26,870 nucleotides of DNA from a virus (IMGVR_UViG_3300021185_000745:1-26870); one strand, 5' to 3'; counted from the stretch's first letter, positions 1 to 6,160 are shown. Notes: generated by a model from the letters alone, not told the origin. Numbers and translations: made by a program.

Positions 1-72
1 TCATCCCCATGATAAATTAAAGTTTCCTGTGAATAAAAACGTACAGGTAATCAAAACCACCAAAAAAACTAC

Positions 73-101
73 TTGACAAAATAGGCATCGTTTGTTATAA
101 T
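73..101 (+). promoter_or_regulatory. Consensus sigma-70 promoter for the tRNA operon
   Basis: TTGACA at 73-78 and TATAAT at 96-101 are separated by exactly 17 bp, matching the bacterial housekeeping consensus at all twelve positions. The first tRNA begins 18 bp after the -10 box, so the promoter should drive both tRNAs and the small genes behind them. It implies early transcription by unmodified host RNA polymerase. Confidence 0.85.
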
Positions 102-119
102 ACATGTATAACTGGGAAA

Positions 120-195
120 CGACCTATGGTGAAACTGGATATCATACGAGTCTTCTAAACTTGGGTTCAAGGTTCGAGTCCTTGTAGGTCGGCCA
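120..195 (+). tRNA. tRNA-Arg (anticodon TCT)
   Basis: A complete cloverleaf can be folded by hand. The acceptor arm 120-126 pairs with 185-191, the D stem is 129-132/142-145, and the anticodon stem is 147-151/159-163 with loop CTTCTAA. The T stem is 168-172/180-184 with loop TTCGAGT. The anticodon at 154-156 is TCT, reading AGA. Discriminator G192 is followed by an encoded CCA (193-195). AGA codons are frequent in the neighbouring phage genes, so the tRNA probably supplements a host pool poor in this acceptor. Confidence 0.93.
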
Positions 196-205
196 GTTAA
201 TAACT

Positions 206-280
206 GCCTCCGTAGTTTAACGGATAAAACATGGCGCTACGAACGCCAAACTCGTGGTTCGATTCCATGCGGGGGCACCA
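206..280 (+). tRNA. tRNA-Arg (anticodon ACG)
   Basis: The acceptor arm 206-212 pairs with 270-276 and includes one T-G pair. The anticodon stem is 232-236/244-248 with loop CTACGAA, and the T stem is 253-257/265-269. The anticodon at 239-241 is ACG, reading CGT. In bacteria A34 of this tRNA is deaminated to inosine by TadA, so full decoding (CGT, CGC, CGA) would depend on the host enzyme. CCA is encoded at 278-280. It lies 10 bp after the TCT tRNA and is probably cotranscribed with it. Confidence 0.93.
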
Positions 281-299
281 ATTTGTATAGGATATTAAA

Positions 300-464
300 A
301 TGGAAGACAATGTAGATTATAAGTTTTTTAAAATGAAAGAGGGTTTCTCTTTCGACCAATTAAGTGAGTCTGACCTTAAGTATTATAAGAAGGTCAAGAT
401 GCGTGAGGGTGAAAAAATGGCAGTGGTTGACCGTGAAAGTAAACTAGTGTATGTGGAGGAGTAA
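300..464 (+). CDS. Small hypothetical protein, 54 aa
   Basis: An ATG at 300 opens a 54-codon frame ending in TAA at 462-464. An AGGAT ribosome-binding site lies just upstream, 19 bp after the tRNA-Arg(ACG) CCA. The product is highly charged (many Lys, Glu and Asp), starts MEDNVDYKFF and shows no membrane segment or motif I recognise. Its stop overlaps the next ATG by one base, and that gene's GGAGGA ribosome-binding site lies inside this frame, so translation is probably coupled. The ordered overlap and codon-like composition support a real gene. I cannot assign a function. Confidence 0.65.
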   Translation: MEDNVDYKFFKMKEGFSFDQLSESDLKYYKKVKMREGEKMAVVDRESKLVYVEE

Positions 465-976
465 TGTCTGCTGACATACGGTTATATACAGATAACCTTT
501 TAGATACTAAAGAAATCCACCACCGTCTCATGCAGAACACTAAGTGGAAGTTCGATGGTGCGTCAGGAAGACCCGATGAAATCTTTCGTCATTGGTGTAA
601 CTATGACTATACAATAGAAAACAATTCTGATATCAAAACGGTATGGGAACATGTTCAAAGTCAAATACCAGTTAAATTAACTCCACAACGTACCATATTA
701 AATGTGTACAATCATGGAGACACATCTTATACACACATTGATGCACCCAAGTGGACTATCATTGTGTATATGAATCCCGTATGGGAAATGGATTGGGGAG
801 GATATACTGTCTTTACCAATCGACTAATGGAGAAGATTATATATGCAGCTTATCCATTGCCAGGAAGTTTTATAATGTTTCGTGGTAGTATAATGCATAG
901 ACCTACTGCGGTGGAAAGGAATGCACCCCTTCCCCGTATGGGATTAACGTTTCAATGTGAAGAAAGTGAGGAATAA
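464..976 (+). CDS. 2-oxoglutarate/Fe(II)-dependent oxygenase (prolyl-hydroxylase-like)
   Basis: This 170-residue protein has the double-stranded beta-helix signature of Fe(II)/2-oxoglutarate oxygenases. The metal facial triad is HxD at H91 and D93 with a distal His at H145 (IMHRP), and R158 sits about where the 2-oxoglutarate carboxylate is bound. The intervening WGGYTVF and PLPGSFIMF strands fit the fold. Such enzymes hydroxylate protein side chains, nucleobases or small molecules, and the substrate cannot be read from sequence. Small stand-alone members are common in marine T4-like phages. The gene overlaps its neighbours by one base on each side, placing it in the tRNA operon. The start is supported by GGAGGA at 455-460. 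A second, unrelated-looking member of the superfamily lies at 7063-7694. Confidence 0.75.
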   Translation: MSADIRLYTDNLLDTKEIHHRLMQNTKWKFDGASGRPDEIFRHWCNYDYTIENNSDIKTVWEHVQSQIPVKLTPQRTILNVYNHGDTSYTHIDAPKWTIIVYMNPVWEMDWGGYTVFTNRLMEKIIYAAYPLPGSFIMFRGSIMHRPTAVERNAPLPRMGLTFQCEESEE

Positions 977-1164
977 TGGCACAACGAGATAATTATTGGG
1001 ATTTCATGAGTAACCGAAATCAAATGGACAGAGAGGGAATGATGAGGATGAACGAATCGCCCGTAGAAACTAAAGTCCGACATCTAGAAAAACGCATAGA
1101 GACACTAGAAAAGAAACTCTCTGCAAAGGAATATATGGAAGGACAGTTGAGTCTAGGAGGTTAG
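976..1164 (+). CDS. Small coiled-coil hypothetical protein, 62 aa
   Basis: The start codon overlaps the oxygenase stop (TAATG) and is preceded by GAGGAA. The N-terminal third is rich in Asn, Asp and Met. Residues about 30-52 (KVRHLEKRIETLEKKLSAKE) form a heptad-like amphipathic helix that probably makes a coiled coil. It is the last gene of the plus-strand tRNA operon, and its stop overlaps the stop of the convergent kinase gene by four bases (1161-1164). I do not recognise a family. It could be a small oligomerising or scaffold-type accessory protein. Confidence 0.65.
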   Translation: MAQRDNYWDFMSNRNQMDREGMMRMNESPVETKVRHLEKRIETLEKKLSAKEYMEGQLSLGG

Positions 1165-1850
1165 TACTCTTCCTTCACTCCACGTTTTTTCTTCTCACCT
1201 TTAATCCATGCTTTAGCTTTAGAGTTCTCTATAGGTTTGTCTAAGAACTTCTTAACATCTCGGTATGCACGAAGGGTCTCTTGTTTGTAGTCTTTACCTT
1301 CAGAGTTATCAACAATCAACATGTTCTTCTTACCAAAGAAAGTTTGGAACGCACCAATATTCTTTTGAACGCCTTTCCAATACTTGGTAACTTCAACTTC
1401 ACCTAGTGTACGTTTACGTGTCTTATCACGTTCGATTGCAGTCTCAAGGTCTGTGTTGACAAATATCATTGCAACATCATAACCAATCTTTTGTAGGTTC
1501 TGTGCTTGTTTCTTTAACTTGTCAAAGTCTTTACCAGTACCATCAATAACAAGACCTAAACGTCCTTTGACGTACATTGCTTGTTTTACTCCAGTGAGTG
1601 CCTTTGCCTTACCACGGAGTTCTTGTCCTTTTACACTAAAGATACCTTCAGCATCCATTTCTACTCCCGCTTTCTTCATTGCGTTTTCGAATGCATCGTC
1701 AGAGTTTACAACTCTCATACCAAGTGCGGGTAGACCTGTCTTACCTACAATAAAGGACTTACCACTGCCTGGCCCGCCTGCAAGGAACACTGCTTTAAAT
1801 ATTGCGGGGTCATTGATACCCTCTCTGAGATATTGACTGAATTTAATCAT
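1161..1850 (-). CDS. P-loop kinase (zeta-toxin-like), possibly capsid-targeted
   Basis: A classic Walker A motif, GGPGSGKS, occupies residues 25-32. A hydrophobic strand ending in VIDGTG (101-106) and an Arg/Lys-rich RDKTRKRT stretch (141-148) resemble the strand and lid of zeta-toxin and polynucleotide-kinase-type NTPases. The substrate is unknown. The N-terminus MIKFSQYLRE resembles the ten-residue capsid-targeting peptide of T4 internal proteins (MKTYQEFIAE in IPIII), and LRE before G11 fits the LxE pattern cut by the gp21 prohead protease. If this is correct, the kinase would be packaged in the head and delivered with the DNA. The gene is last in a minus-strand operon behind a TATAAATA element, and its start overlaps the upstream stop by one base. 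The C-terminus is strongly basic. Confidence 0.75.
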   Translation of the reverse strand: MIKFSQYLREGINDPAIFKAVFLAGGPGSGKSFIVGKTGLPALGMRVVNSDDAFENAMKKAGVEMDAEGIFSVKGQELRGKAKALTGVKQAMYVKGRLGLVIDGTGKDFDKLKKQAQNLQKIGYDVAMIFVNTDLETAIERDKTRKRTLGEVEVTKYWKGVQKNIGAFQTFFGKKNMLIVDNSEGKDYKQETLRAYRDVKKFLDKPIENSKAKAWIKGEKKKRGVKEEY

Positions 1851-2740
1851 TAGTGTACCCTTATCTTTAACATCAAGTTTTCTAGTTGTTGCTTGAATGA
1901 ATTTTCTACCACTGTTCTTACTCTACCTTCCACAACCTCGTCATCATTTACATCAAGTACTTCTGTATTTTCTTTCTTTAAGTTTGGTGGTGTCATTATA
2001 TTTATAACTTTTTGTATTGTATCAAGAACATCTTTTCTACCAATTACTCTATCACCAATATTCTCGTTAGTATTGAATTGAACAAGTTCGTATCCTTCTA
2101 CACATAAATGTGCGAAGTCTTTCTTAAGTTCTACAGCTTTAAACTTATCACCGTCAGGAACATCAAGTAGAATCACTGCATCATATTTCTCTTCGGGATG
2201 ACCTTTAATTTTGTAATCATCTTGACCCAAACTGTAAGGGGCATCACATCGTGCAATGCTAATGTTTTCATTGTCTGCTGCGATTGCTTTATACATGAAG
2301 TCAAAGAAACTGAGATTGTTTTTTACTGTTGCGATAGTGAGTTTACCATGTGTTTGGTTGTAAGCATGTATGATAGGAAATGACGCAATACCTGAACCAC
2401 CATATGGTAGATAACTATTTTCTTGATTCAGGGTTAAACGATTAGGAAATCTACCTTCAGGGTTATCCACCCAAGAAGGAATCACAAGTACGTTTTTATA
2501 TCCTCTACAAGCAACAAAGGCATCATAGATGCATCCACCCATGTACATTGACGATACTGCACGGAACAGTGTATTGTCACTGTCATCTGTATCGATACGA
2601 AGGGATGTACCGAACGCCAAGTATCTTTTGTACATATCATTGAAGTCTTCCCACATTTCGAACTGGTAATTTCGAGGGGTCAACTGAGAAATGACATTAC
2701 CATTTTCGTCAAGACCTTTTGGTTGGTATGATAAAAACAT
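1850..2740 (-). CDS. Hypothetical protein, 296 aa, middle gene of a late-type minus operon
   Basis: This uninterrupted 296-codon frame lies between the 88-aa gene (4-bp gap) and the kinase gene (one-base overlap), so the three are cotranscribed. The protein is soluble-looking with no signal peptide. A strand-like segment, KYDAVILLDVP, around residue 185 could belong to an alpha/beta domain. The last 50 residues are acidic then amphipathic (NDDEVVEGR...). I see no nucleotide-binding loop or metal site I can name. The late-type promoter upstream and the kinase neighbour make a virion-associated or late host-interaction role possible, but this is inference from context only. Confidence 0.7.
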   Translation of the reverse strand: MFLSYQPKGLDENGNVISQLTPRNYQFEMWEDFNDMYKRYLAFGTSLRIDTDDSDNTLFRAVSSMYMGGCIYDAFVACRGYKNVLVIPSWVDNPEGRFPNRLTLNQENSYLPYGGSGIASFPIIHAYNQTHGKLTIATVKNNLSFFDFMYKAIAADNENISIARCDAPYSLGQDDYKIKGHPEEKYDAVILLDVPDGDKFKAVELKKDFAHLCVEGYELVQFNTNENIGDRVIGRKDVLDTIQKVINIMTPPNLKKENTEVLDVNDDEVVEGRVRTVVENSFKQQLENLMLKIRVH

Positions 2741-2743
2741 TAC

Positions 2744-3010
2744 TTATCCTTTGTATAATTTTTGGATGTGGTCTTCAAACTGTTCAATCTTTTCCAGTCT
2801 GTTTGGCCACAGAATATATTCCTTTTCAGGATTCTGCTTGAGGTTGTTCAATAACGGTTGAATCGCATTGAACAAACTATCTAATTTTTCTTGTGTCTCG
2901 GATGTCGATGCAGTTACGGATGATACTGTCTCTTGTGCTTTCTGCACAGCTTCCAGTTCATTCTCGTCTACTAGGGTGAATCCAAAATCGAATATCTTAT
3001 CTGTTGTCAT
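2744..3010 (-). CDS. Hypothetical protein, 88 aa, with helical/coiled-coil centre
   Basis: This first gene of the minus-strand operon starts at an ATG lying 5 bp after a TATAAATA octamer (3016-3023, minus strand). An AAAAGG that could bind ribosomes lies before the octamer, unusually far (about 13 nt) from the ATG. Residues about 15-60 are rich in Glu, Gln, Ser and Thr and probably helical. The C-terminal part (EYILWPNRLEKIEQFEDHI) contains aromatic and charged residues typical of a conserved surface. Small proteins of this type recur in marine T4-like phages, but I know no function. Confidence 0.65.
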   Translation of the reverse strand: MTTDKIFDFGFTLVDENELEAVQKAQETVSSVTASTSETQEKLDSLFNAIQPLLNNLKQNPEKEYILWPNRLEKIEQFEDHIQKLYKG

Positions 3011-3015
3011 ATGTT

Positions 3016-3023
3016 TATTTATA
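3016..3023 (-). promoter_or_regulatory. T4-type late promoter (TATAAATA) for the 3010-1161 operon
   Basis: The minus strand reads TATAAATA, the T4 late promoter consensus recognised by the gp55-type late sigma factor. It lies only 5 bp before the ATG at 3010, so a start at the usual distance would give an almost leaderless mRNA. Alternatively, the octamer is chance or the real promoter lies further upstream. Confidence 0.55.
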
Positions 3024-3035
3024 CCTTTTCTTTAC

Positions 3036-3064
3036 TTGACAAATCATGTTTCATCAAGTATAAT
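3036..3064 (+). promoter_or_regulatory. Consensus sigma-70 promoter
   Basis: TTGACA (3036-3041) and TATAAT (3059-3064) are 17 bp apart, a full match to the housekeeping consensus. It is divergent from the TATAAATA element of the minus operon and points at the 59-aa membrane protein gene starting at 3105. Confidence 0.82.
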
Positions 3065-3076
3065 GGGTTTTTTATA

Positions 3077-3084
3077 CTAAATAA
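3077..3084 (+). promoter_or_regulatory. Possible weak late promoter (CTAAATAA)
   Basis: CTAAATAA is a one-mismatch relative of the late octamer core. It lies 20 bp before the ATG at 3105 and downstream of the sigma-70 boxes, a spacing like that at genes 25 and 24817. It may give the small membrane gene a second, late start. Support is weak because the region is AT-rich. Confidence 0.3.
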
Positions 3085-3104
3085 TATGTATAAGGAGAAT
3101 TAAT

Positions 3105-3284
3105 ATGTTTTTTGAATATCTAATAGCATTCATGCTACTCAACTTCGGAGTTCTTTTCACCTATTTGACTATAGTTGTACAGGAAGAGGAAAGACTTCAG
3201 GCTAGAATCCCATTGGTTTGGGAGGAAGGTTTCAATCCTAGGGCACCCTTTACACCCATTGATGGAGAAAAAAGGGAAAAATAA
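3105..3284 (+). CDS. Small single-span membrane protein, 59 aa
   Basis: An ATG at 3105 follows an AAGGAG ribosome-binding site with 6-bp spacing and opens 59 codons to TAA at 3282-3284. Residues about 4-25 (FEYLIAFMLLNFGVLFTYLT) form a hydrophobic segment likely to span the membrane. The remaining 34 residues are charged and Pro-rich (QEEERLQ..., PRAPFTP). The gene has its own consensus promoter at 3036-3064. No family is recognised. A small phage inner-membrane protein with a cytoplasmic or periplasmic tail is the simplest reading, and possible roles include superinfection exclusion or host envelope modulation, without direct evidence. Confidence 0.7.
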   Translation: MFFEYLIAFMLLNFGVLFTYLTIVVQEEERLQARIPLVWEEGFNPRAPFTPIDGEKREK

Positions 3285-3329
3285 TGCTTGCCTTTTCTTG
3301 CCCTTGTTGTTATAATAAGCGTATAAAAT
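3285..3329 (+). repeat. Promoter-bearing 45-bp direct repeat, copy 1
   Basis: This block matches 3644-3688 at 43 of 45 positions, with mismatches only at 3320 and 3321. It begins right after the stop of the 59-aa gene and contains a complete promoter (TTGCCT and TATAAT). Two copies flank the 95-aa gene at 3349-3636. Confidence 0.9.
3288..3316 (+). promoter_or_regulatory. Sigma-70-like promoter in repeat copy 1
   Basis: TTGCCT (3288-3293) and a perfect TATAAT (3311-3316) are 17 bp apart. The predicted transcript start near 3323 supports translation from ATG 3349 rather than from the in-frame ATG 3328, which would have almost no leader. Confidence 0.72.
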
Positions 3330-3348
3330 GAAAAAAGGAAAGGAAATT

Positions 3349-3636
3349 ATGACAGCATTTATCAAAGAAGAGTTCACTTGGGACGGTATGTATCTCATGT
3401 ATAGAGGTAGACACACTAAGAGTGTCAACATGGAAGTCGCAAGACCTGACTGCCATCCATCATGGATTGGTTTACCACAACCAACCTTCATCGCAAGGTT
3501 CAAGTATGGTAGGAAGCCATGGAAATCATGGGTAAACTTCTTGGTGAAGAATGTGTCTGTTGAAGAGTACGTTGAATTAGCTGACAAAATCCATCCAAAA
3601 CCAGCGATGAAAGAACTTGGTTACAAAGGTAAGTAA
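3349..3636 (+). CDS. Hypothetical protein, 95 aa
   Basis: I start this gene at ATG 3349 because AAAGGAAAGGA lies just upstream and the promoter at 3288-3316 would place the transcript start near 3323. The in-frame ATG at 3328 would add seven Lys-rich residues that are really the ribosome-binding site. The protein is basic and aromatic-rich (Trp and Tyr throughout, e.g. PTFIARFKYGRKPWKSW) with a C-terminal helix (VEEYVELADKIH). There is no membrane segment or known motif. It forms a single-gene cassette between two copies of a 45-bp promoter repeat. Its function is unknown, and its placement suggests an early accessory gene. Confidence 0.7.
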   Translation: MTAFIKEEFTWDGMYLMYRGRHTKSVNMEVARPDCHPSWIGLPQPTFIARFKYGRKPWKSWVNFLVKNVSVEEYVELADKIHPKPAMKELGYKGK

Positions 3637-3643
3637 AAAAAAG

Positions 3644-3688
3644 TGCTTGCCTTTTCTTGCCCTTGTTGTTATAATAAGTATATAAAAT
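3644..3688 (+). repeat. Promoter-bearing 45-bp direct repeat, copy 2
   Basis: This is the second copy of the block at 3285-3329. The first 35 bases are identical and 8 of the last 10 match. It lies in the short gap between the 95-aa and 173-aa genes. Confidence 0.9.
3647..3675 (+). promoter_or_regulatory. Sigma-70-like promoter in repeat copy 2
   Basis: TTGCCT (3647-3652) and TATAAT (3670-3675) are 17 bp apart. It drives the gene at 3702, whose GAGGAA ribosome-binding site is at 3690-3695. Confidence 0.72.
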
Positions 3689-3701
3689 TGAGGAATAAAT
3701 T

Positions 3702-4223
3702 ATGAAACTAGTGATATCAACCCAAATCAGAGAGAACTATGCCGCCCATAACGAGGACTATGTCCACGGTAGGGATGAACCTTATTGGAAGTTCAAGGGT
3801 GGTAACACCTATATCGTGGAGAATGTCTCCATTGCGGACGCACAGTCCGAGAGTTTCTTTAACATAGTGGACAAGCTCATAGAAGAGAAGAATGATGCTT
3901 GGGAAGAGTATATTCTTCATTCCGAACTTGTCGATACATGTGATTTTGATATCACCAATTTCGTTCAAGAGTGGGAAGCACCCATTATGATTAGGTTCGA
4001 TGGGATGAAGTTCCTTGCGACTAAGACCACTATGAATGGTGAGTTTGGTTACATGAGACCTGAGATTGAGAAGAAGGTCGAGTCTTGGATTATGAAATCC
4101 AAAGACGATGCTTTTGACACTAGTGGGTTCGTGAGAACTTCCTATGTGAGTGACCTACATCTGAAGGATGGTAGGATTATGAAACAGGACGAGTTCCTCA
4201 ACATGATTAGTGAGGCAGCCTAA
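3702..4223 (+). CDS. Conserved phage hypothetical protein, 173 aa
   Basis: The start is fixed by the promoter at 3647-3675 and GAGGAA 6 bp before the ATG. The N-terminus MKLVISTQIRENYAAHN followed by YWKFKGG resembles a small family I have seen in many marine phages but that has no known function. The rest is acidic and mixed alpha/beta, without membrane segments or recognisable catalytic motifs. The stop overlaps the next start (TAATG, 4221-4225), so the following 89-aa gene is translationally coupled. It is probably an early cytoplasmic accessory protein. Confidence 0.72.
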   Translation: MKLVISTQIRENYAAHNEDYVHGRDEPYWKFKGGNTYIVENVSIADAQSESFFNIVDKLIEEKNDAWEEYILHSELVDTCDFDITNFVQEWEAPIMIRFDGMKFLATKTTMNGEFGYMRPEIEKKVESWIMKSKDDAFDTSGFVRTSYVSDLHLKDGRIMKQDEFLNMISEAA

Positions 4224-4492
4224 TGACACAGTATAGACAGTCAGTTGAGGAACAAAGAATCAGACATGAGGCGGAGAAATGGGCGAATACTATAGAGTCA
4301 GTCCACGCACATAGTCTGTCTTCTCTGTGGTACGATAATAGACCACAGGATACCCAAGACGGTAAGTCTGTTACTGACGTGACCTATAATGATGGTCATG
4401 TCGAGAGGAAGTTGTCCAATGGTGAGATAGTCATCTTGGGTGAGAGACTTACGGGTAAAGAATTAATGGAAGCATATCAAAAAAAGACTTGA
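4223..4492 (+). CDS. Hypothetical protein, 89 aa
   Basis: Coupled by a one-base overlap to the preceding gene, this frame encodes a hydrophilic protein. It has an N-terminal charged helix (EEQRIRHEAEKWANTIESV) and a beta-rich middle (VTDVTYNDGHVERKLSNGEIVILGE) in which short alternating strands resemble a small SH3-like or hairpin domain. No family is assigned. Its stop codon TGA (4490-4492) lies inside the TTGACA box of the next promoter, so the two transcription units are packed without any spacer. Confidence 0.68.
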   Translation: MTQYRQSVEEQRIRHEAEKWANTIESVHAHSLSSLWYDNRPQDTQDGKSVTDVTYNDGHVERKLSNGEIVILGERLTGKELMEAYQKKT

Positions 4493-4517
4493 CAATCTCT
4501 GTCGGGTCTGTTAATAT
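4489..4517 (+). promoter_or_regulatory. Sigma-70-like promoter overlapping an upstream stop codon
   Basis: TTGACA (4489-4494) lies 17 bp before TAATAT (4512-4517), a weaker -10 that matches the consensus at four positions. The -35 box contains the TGA stop of the previous gene. The predicted start is compatible with translation from ATG 4543. Confidence 0.62.
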
Positions 4518-4542
4518 AGTATATGATGAGAAAGGTGAAACT

Positions 4543-4791
4543 ATGATTACATTTGTTGAGAACTCTTATTACGAAGAGTTAAAAGTTAAGTTCGATGTTC
4601 TGACCGAAGGTATGGAAGATTGGAAGATGCCGATTGATACGGTAGTTCCTATTCGTGACCTTGATGTCTATCGTGACGCATGTGAGTTTATGACGGGTTC
4701 TAAACTCTATGTGGTGAAACAAGTGAATGAACCCAACTTTGGTGACATGCGTGTCAAAGCGGAGGGATATTATAATGCAGTCGGAAGTTAG
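4543..4791 (+). CDS. Hypothetical protein, 82 aa
   Basis: The frame is open from 4489, but that stretch is the promoter. ATG 4543, preceded by AAAGGTG, is the first start downstream of the -10 box. The product (MITFVENSYYEELKVKF...) is acidic, with a probable beta-alpha arrangement and a C-terminal strand-helix (SKLYVVKQVNEP, DMRVKAEGYY). No motif is recognised. The last 17 bases overlap the next gene, whose GGAGGG ribosome-binding site lies inside this one, which indicates coupled expression. Confidence 0.68.
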   Translation: MITFVENSYYEELKVKFDVLTEGMEDWKMPIDTVVPIRDLDVYRDACEFMTGSKLYVVKQVNEPNFGDMRVKAEGYYNAVGS

Positions 4792-5056
4792 AGAAATGAA
4801 AGGCGGATGCATGGTCGAGAAAAGAGACATGCCTGAAGTCAATGGATATCAACTTGAGTACAAGTTTGATAATGGTTATGGTGCATCTGTAATCAAACAC
4901 GATATGTCCTACGGAGGCAAGAATGGTCTTTATGAACTTGCAGTGCTTGACAAAGATGGTGCATTGTGTTATACTACACCCATAACTGAAGATGTTGTCG
5001 GTCACCTAACAATGGGTGAAGTCGATAAACTTCTTGTGGAGATATCACACCTATGA
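4775..5056 (+). CDS. Conserved phage hypothetical protein, 93 aa
   Basis: I choose ATG 4775 because GGAGGG (4761-4766) lies 8 bp upstream. Upstream in-frame codons would run far into the previous gene. The core (YKFDNGYGASVIKHD, GGKNGLYELAVLDKDG, TPITEDVVGHLTMGEVDKLL) matches a small beta-rich family I have seen in several phages that is annotated only as hypothetical. It looks like a compact globular cytoplasmic protein. The stop overlaps the next start as ATGA (5053-5056), so the next gene is coupled. Confidence 0.72.
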   Translation: MQSEVREMKGGCMVEKRDMPEVNGYQLEYKFDNGYGASVIKHDMSYGGKNGLYELAVLDKDGALCYTTPITEDVVGHLTMGEVDKLLVEISHL

Positions 5057-5610
5057 ACATATTCCATCTAGATACAGACCCTAACATTGCCGCACAAATG
5101 ATGTGTGATAAACACGTGGTCAAGATGGTTGTCGAATACGGCCAGCTACTGTCTACTGCTCATAGAGTATTGGACGGTACATTGTATTTGGACAAGACCA
5201 AGAATGGTCGCAACATCAAACGATGGAGAGTGCCAGGCAAGGCACGTGAAGAGACACTATATAAAGCGTCTCATGTCAACCACCCATCTAATATTTGGGT
5301 ACGTGACAATGACAAGAACTATCGATGGTTATACAAACACTTTGCCGCTTGTGCAAGGGAGTATACACATCGTTATGGTAAGAACCATGCTACGTTCAAA
5401 AAACTTAATGGTCATGTTTGGTTTGCACCACGCAATATCGAACAGACAGTGACTACAACCAAATTCGCACAAGCAATGCCTGAGTATTGCAAACGTGAAG
5501 ACCCTGTAGAAGCATATCGCTACTACTATATTAACGAGAAACGAAGATTTGCAAACTGGACAAACCGTGCAATGCCATGGTGGTTTCAACAAGCAGTCGG
5601 AGGATTTTAA
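5053..5610 (+). CDS. Conserved phage protein with CDKHVVKM motif, 185 aa
   Basis: The N-terminus MNIFHLDTDPNIAAQMMCDKHVV contains the hallmark CDKHVVKM at residues 18-25, followed by a helix (VVEYGQLLSTAHRVLDG), a HVNHPSNIWVRDNDKNY segment and an aromatic-rich C-terminus. This family is widespread in marine phages. I do not know an experimentally proven function. Conserved Cys, His and Asp residues could form a metal or active site, but that is inference. It is coupled to the upstream gene by an ATGA overlap and followed after 9 bp by the 96-aa gene. Confidence 0.75.
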   Translation: MNIFHLDTDPNIAAQMMCDKHVVKMVVEYGQLLSTAHRVLDGTLYLDKTKNGRNIKRWRVPGKAREETLYKASHVNHPSNIWVRDNDKNYRWLYKHFAACAREYTHRYGKNHATFKKLNGHVWFAPRNIEQTVTTTKFAQAMPEYCKREDPVEAYRYYYINEKRRFANWTNRAMPWWFQQAVGGF

Positions 5611-5619
5611 GGAGTGACT

Positions 5620-5910
5620 ATGGAGCAACCAAGCCCCGAAGCAATTCAAGGAGTACCTGTTGTACTCGACTTGAAAACAGCTGATGACATTACTCTCAAG
5701 AATATGCAAATCACATTGATTGATGCGTATGAAAAGAGTAAGGAATCAGAAGAAGACAAACAACGTTTTGATAAGTTACAAGAATCTGTTTATGGATTTA
5801 TTGAGTACTTGCTACCAACAGATGGTTATGAACAGTTTGCTTTTGACATTGAGAATATGTTGTTAGAAATAGATAAGGAAATGGAAAATGGAGAACAAAG
5901 TGAAACTTAA
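5620..5910 (+). CDS. Acidic hypothetical protein, 96 aa
   Basis: AAGGAG (5609-5614) lies 5 bp before ATG 5620. A GTG at 5614 is in frame but sits on the ribosome-binding site and is rejected. The protein is strongly acidic, with helices at about 24-45 (DDITLKNMQITLIDAYEKSK) and 60-90, and shows no catalytic motif. Its last 23 bases overlap the start of the next gene. The function is unknown. Confidence 0.68.
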   Translation: MEQPSPEAIQGVPVVLDLKTADDITLKNMQITLIDAYEKSKESEEDKQRFDKLQESVYGFIEYLLPTDGYEQFAFDIENMLLEIDKEMENGEQSET

Positions 5911-6160
5911 TTATCAAGAAATCGTTGACACCTTACGTGAAGGTGTGGTAAACTTGTCGTTTACAAAAGTGAAGGACGGAGAAGTCCGTGAGATGAAAGC
6001 AACTCTACTACAGGATATGATTCCTGAAGCAAAGATGCCAAAGACCGATGCGAATGCAAATACCGAAAAGAATCAACTTGCGGTACGAGTGTTTGATTTG
6101 GACTTAGAAGATTGGCGTTCATTTCGTGTGGACAGTTTGTTAACTTTTAAAACTGCATAA
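5888..6160 (+). CDS. WYL_2/DUF2693-like small beta-barrel protein, 90 aa
   Basis: The pattern LREGVVNLSFTKVKDGEVREMKATL, followed by a central variable loop and then RVFDLDLEDWRSFRVDSL, fits the small phage family called WYL_2 or DUF2693. I recall this family as a Sm/SH3-like beta barrel. Such barrels often bind nucleic acid or ligands, but the role of this family is not established. AAGGAA lies upstream of ATG 5888, and the first 23 bases overlap the preceding gene. It is the last of the tightly coupled run 4543-6160. Confidence 0.62.
   Translation: MENKVKLNYQEIVDTLREGVVNLSFTKVKDGEVREMKATLLQDMIPEAKMPKTDANANTEKNQLAVRVFDLDLEDWRSFRVDSLLTFKTA

Noticed and set aside
26-47. Inverted repeat CCTGT/ACAGG near the left edge
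   Set aside because: Five base pairs with a 12-nt loop and no T run, so it does not support a terminator.
1999-2006. TATAAATA on the minus strand inside the 296-aa gene
   Set aside because: It lies deep within coding sequence, about 150 bp before the kinase start. It is plausible as an internal promoter but could be chance in AT-rich DNA.
3328-3348. Start at ATG 3328 for the 95-aa gene
   Set aside because: The codons translate the purine-rich ribosome-binding site, and this ATG lies only about 5 bp after the predicted transcript start.
3135-3587. 150-codon minus-strand frame across the 45-bp repeat
   Set aside because: It crosses two plus-strand promoters and two plus-strand genes with good ribosome-binding sites, and has no start context of its own.
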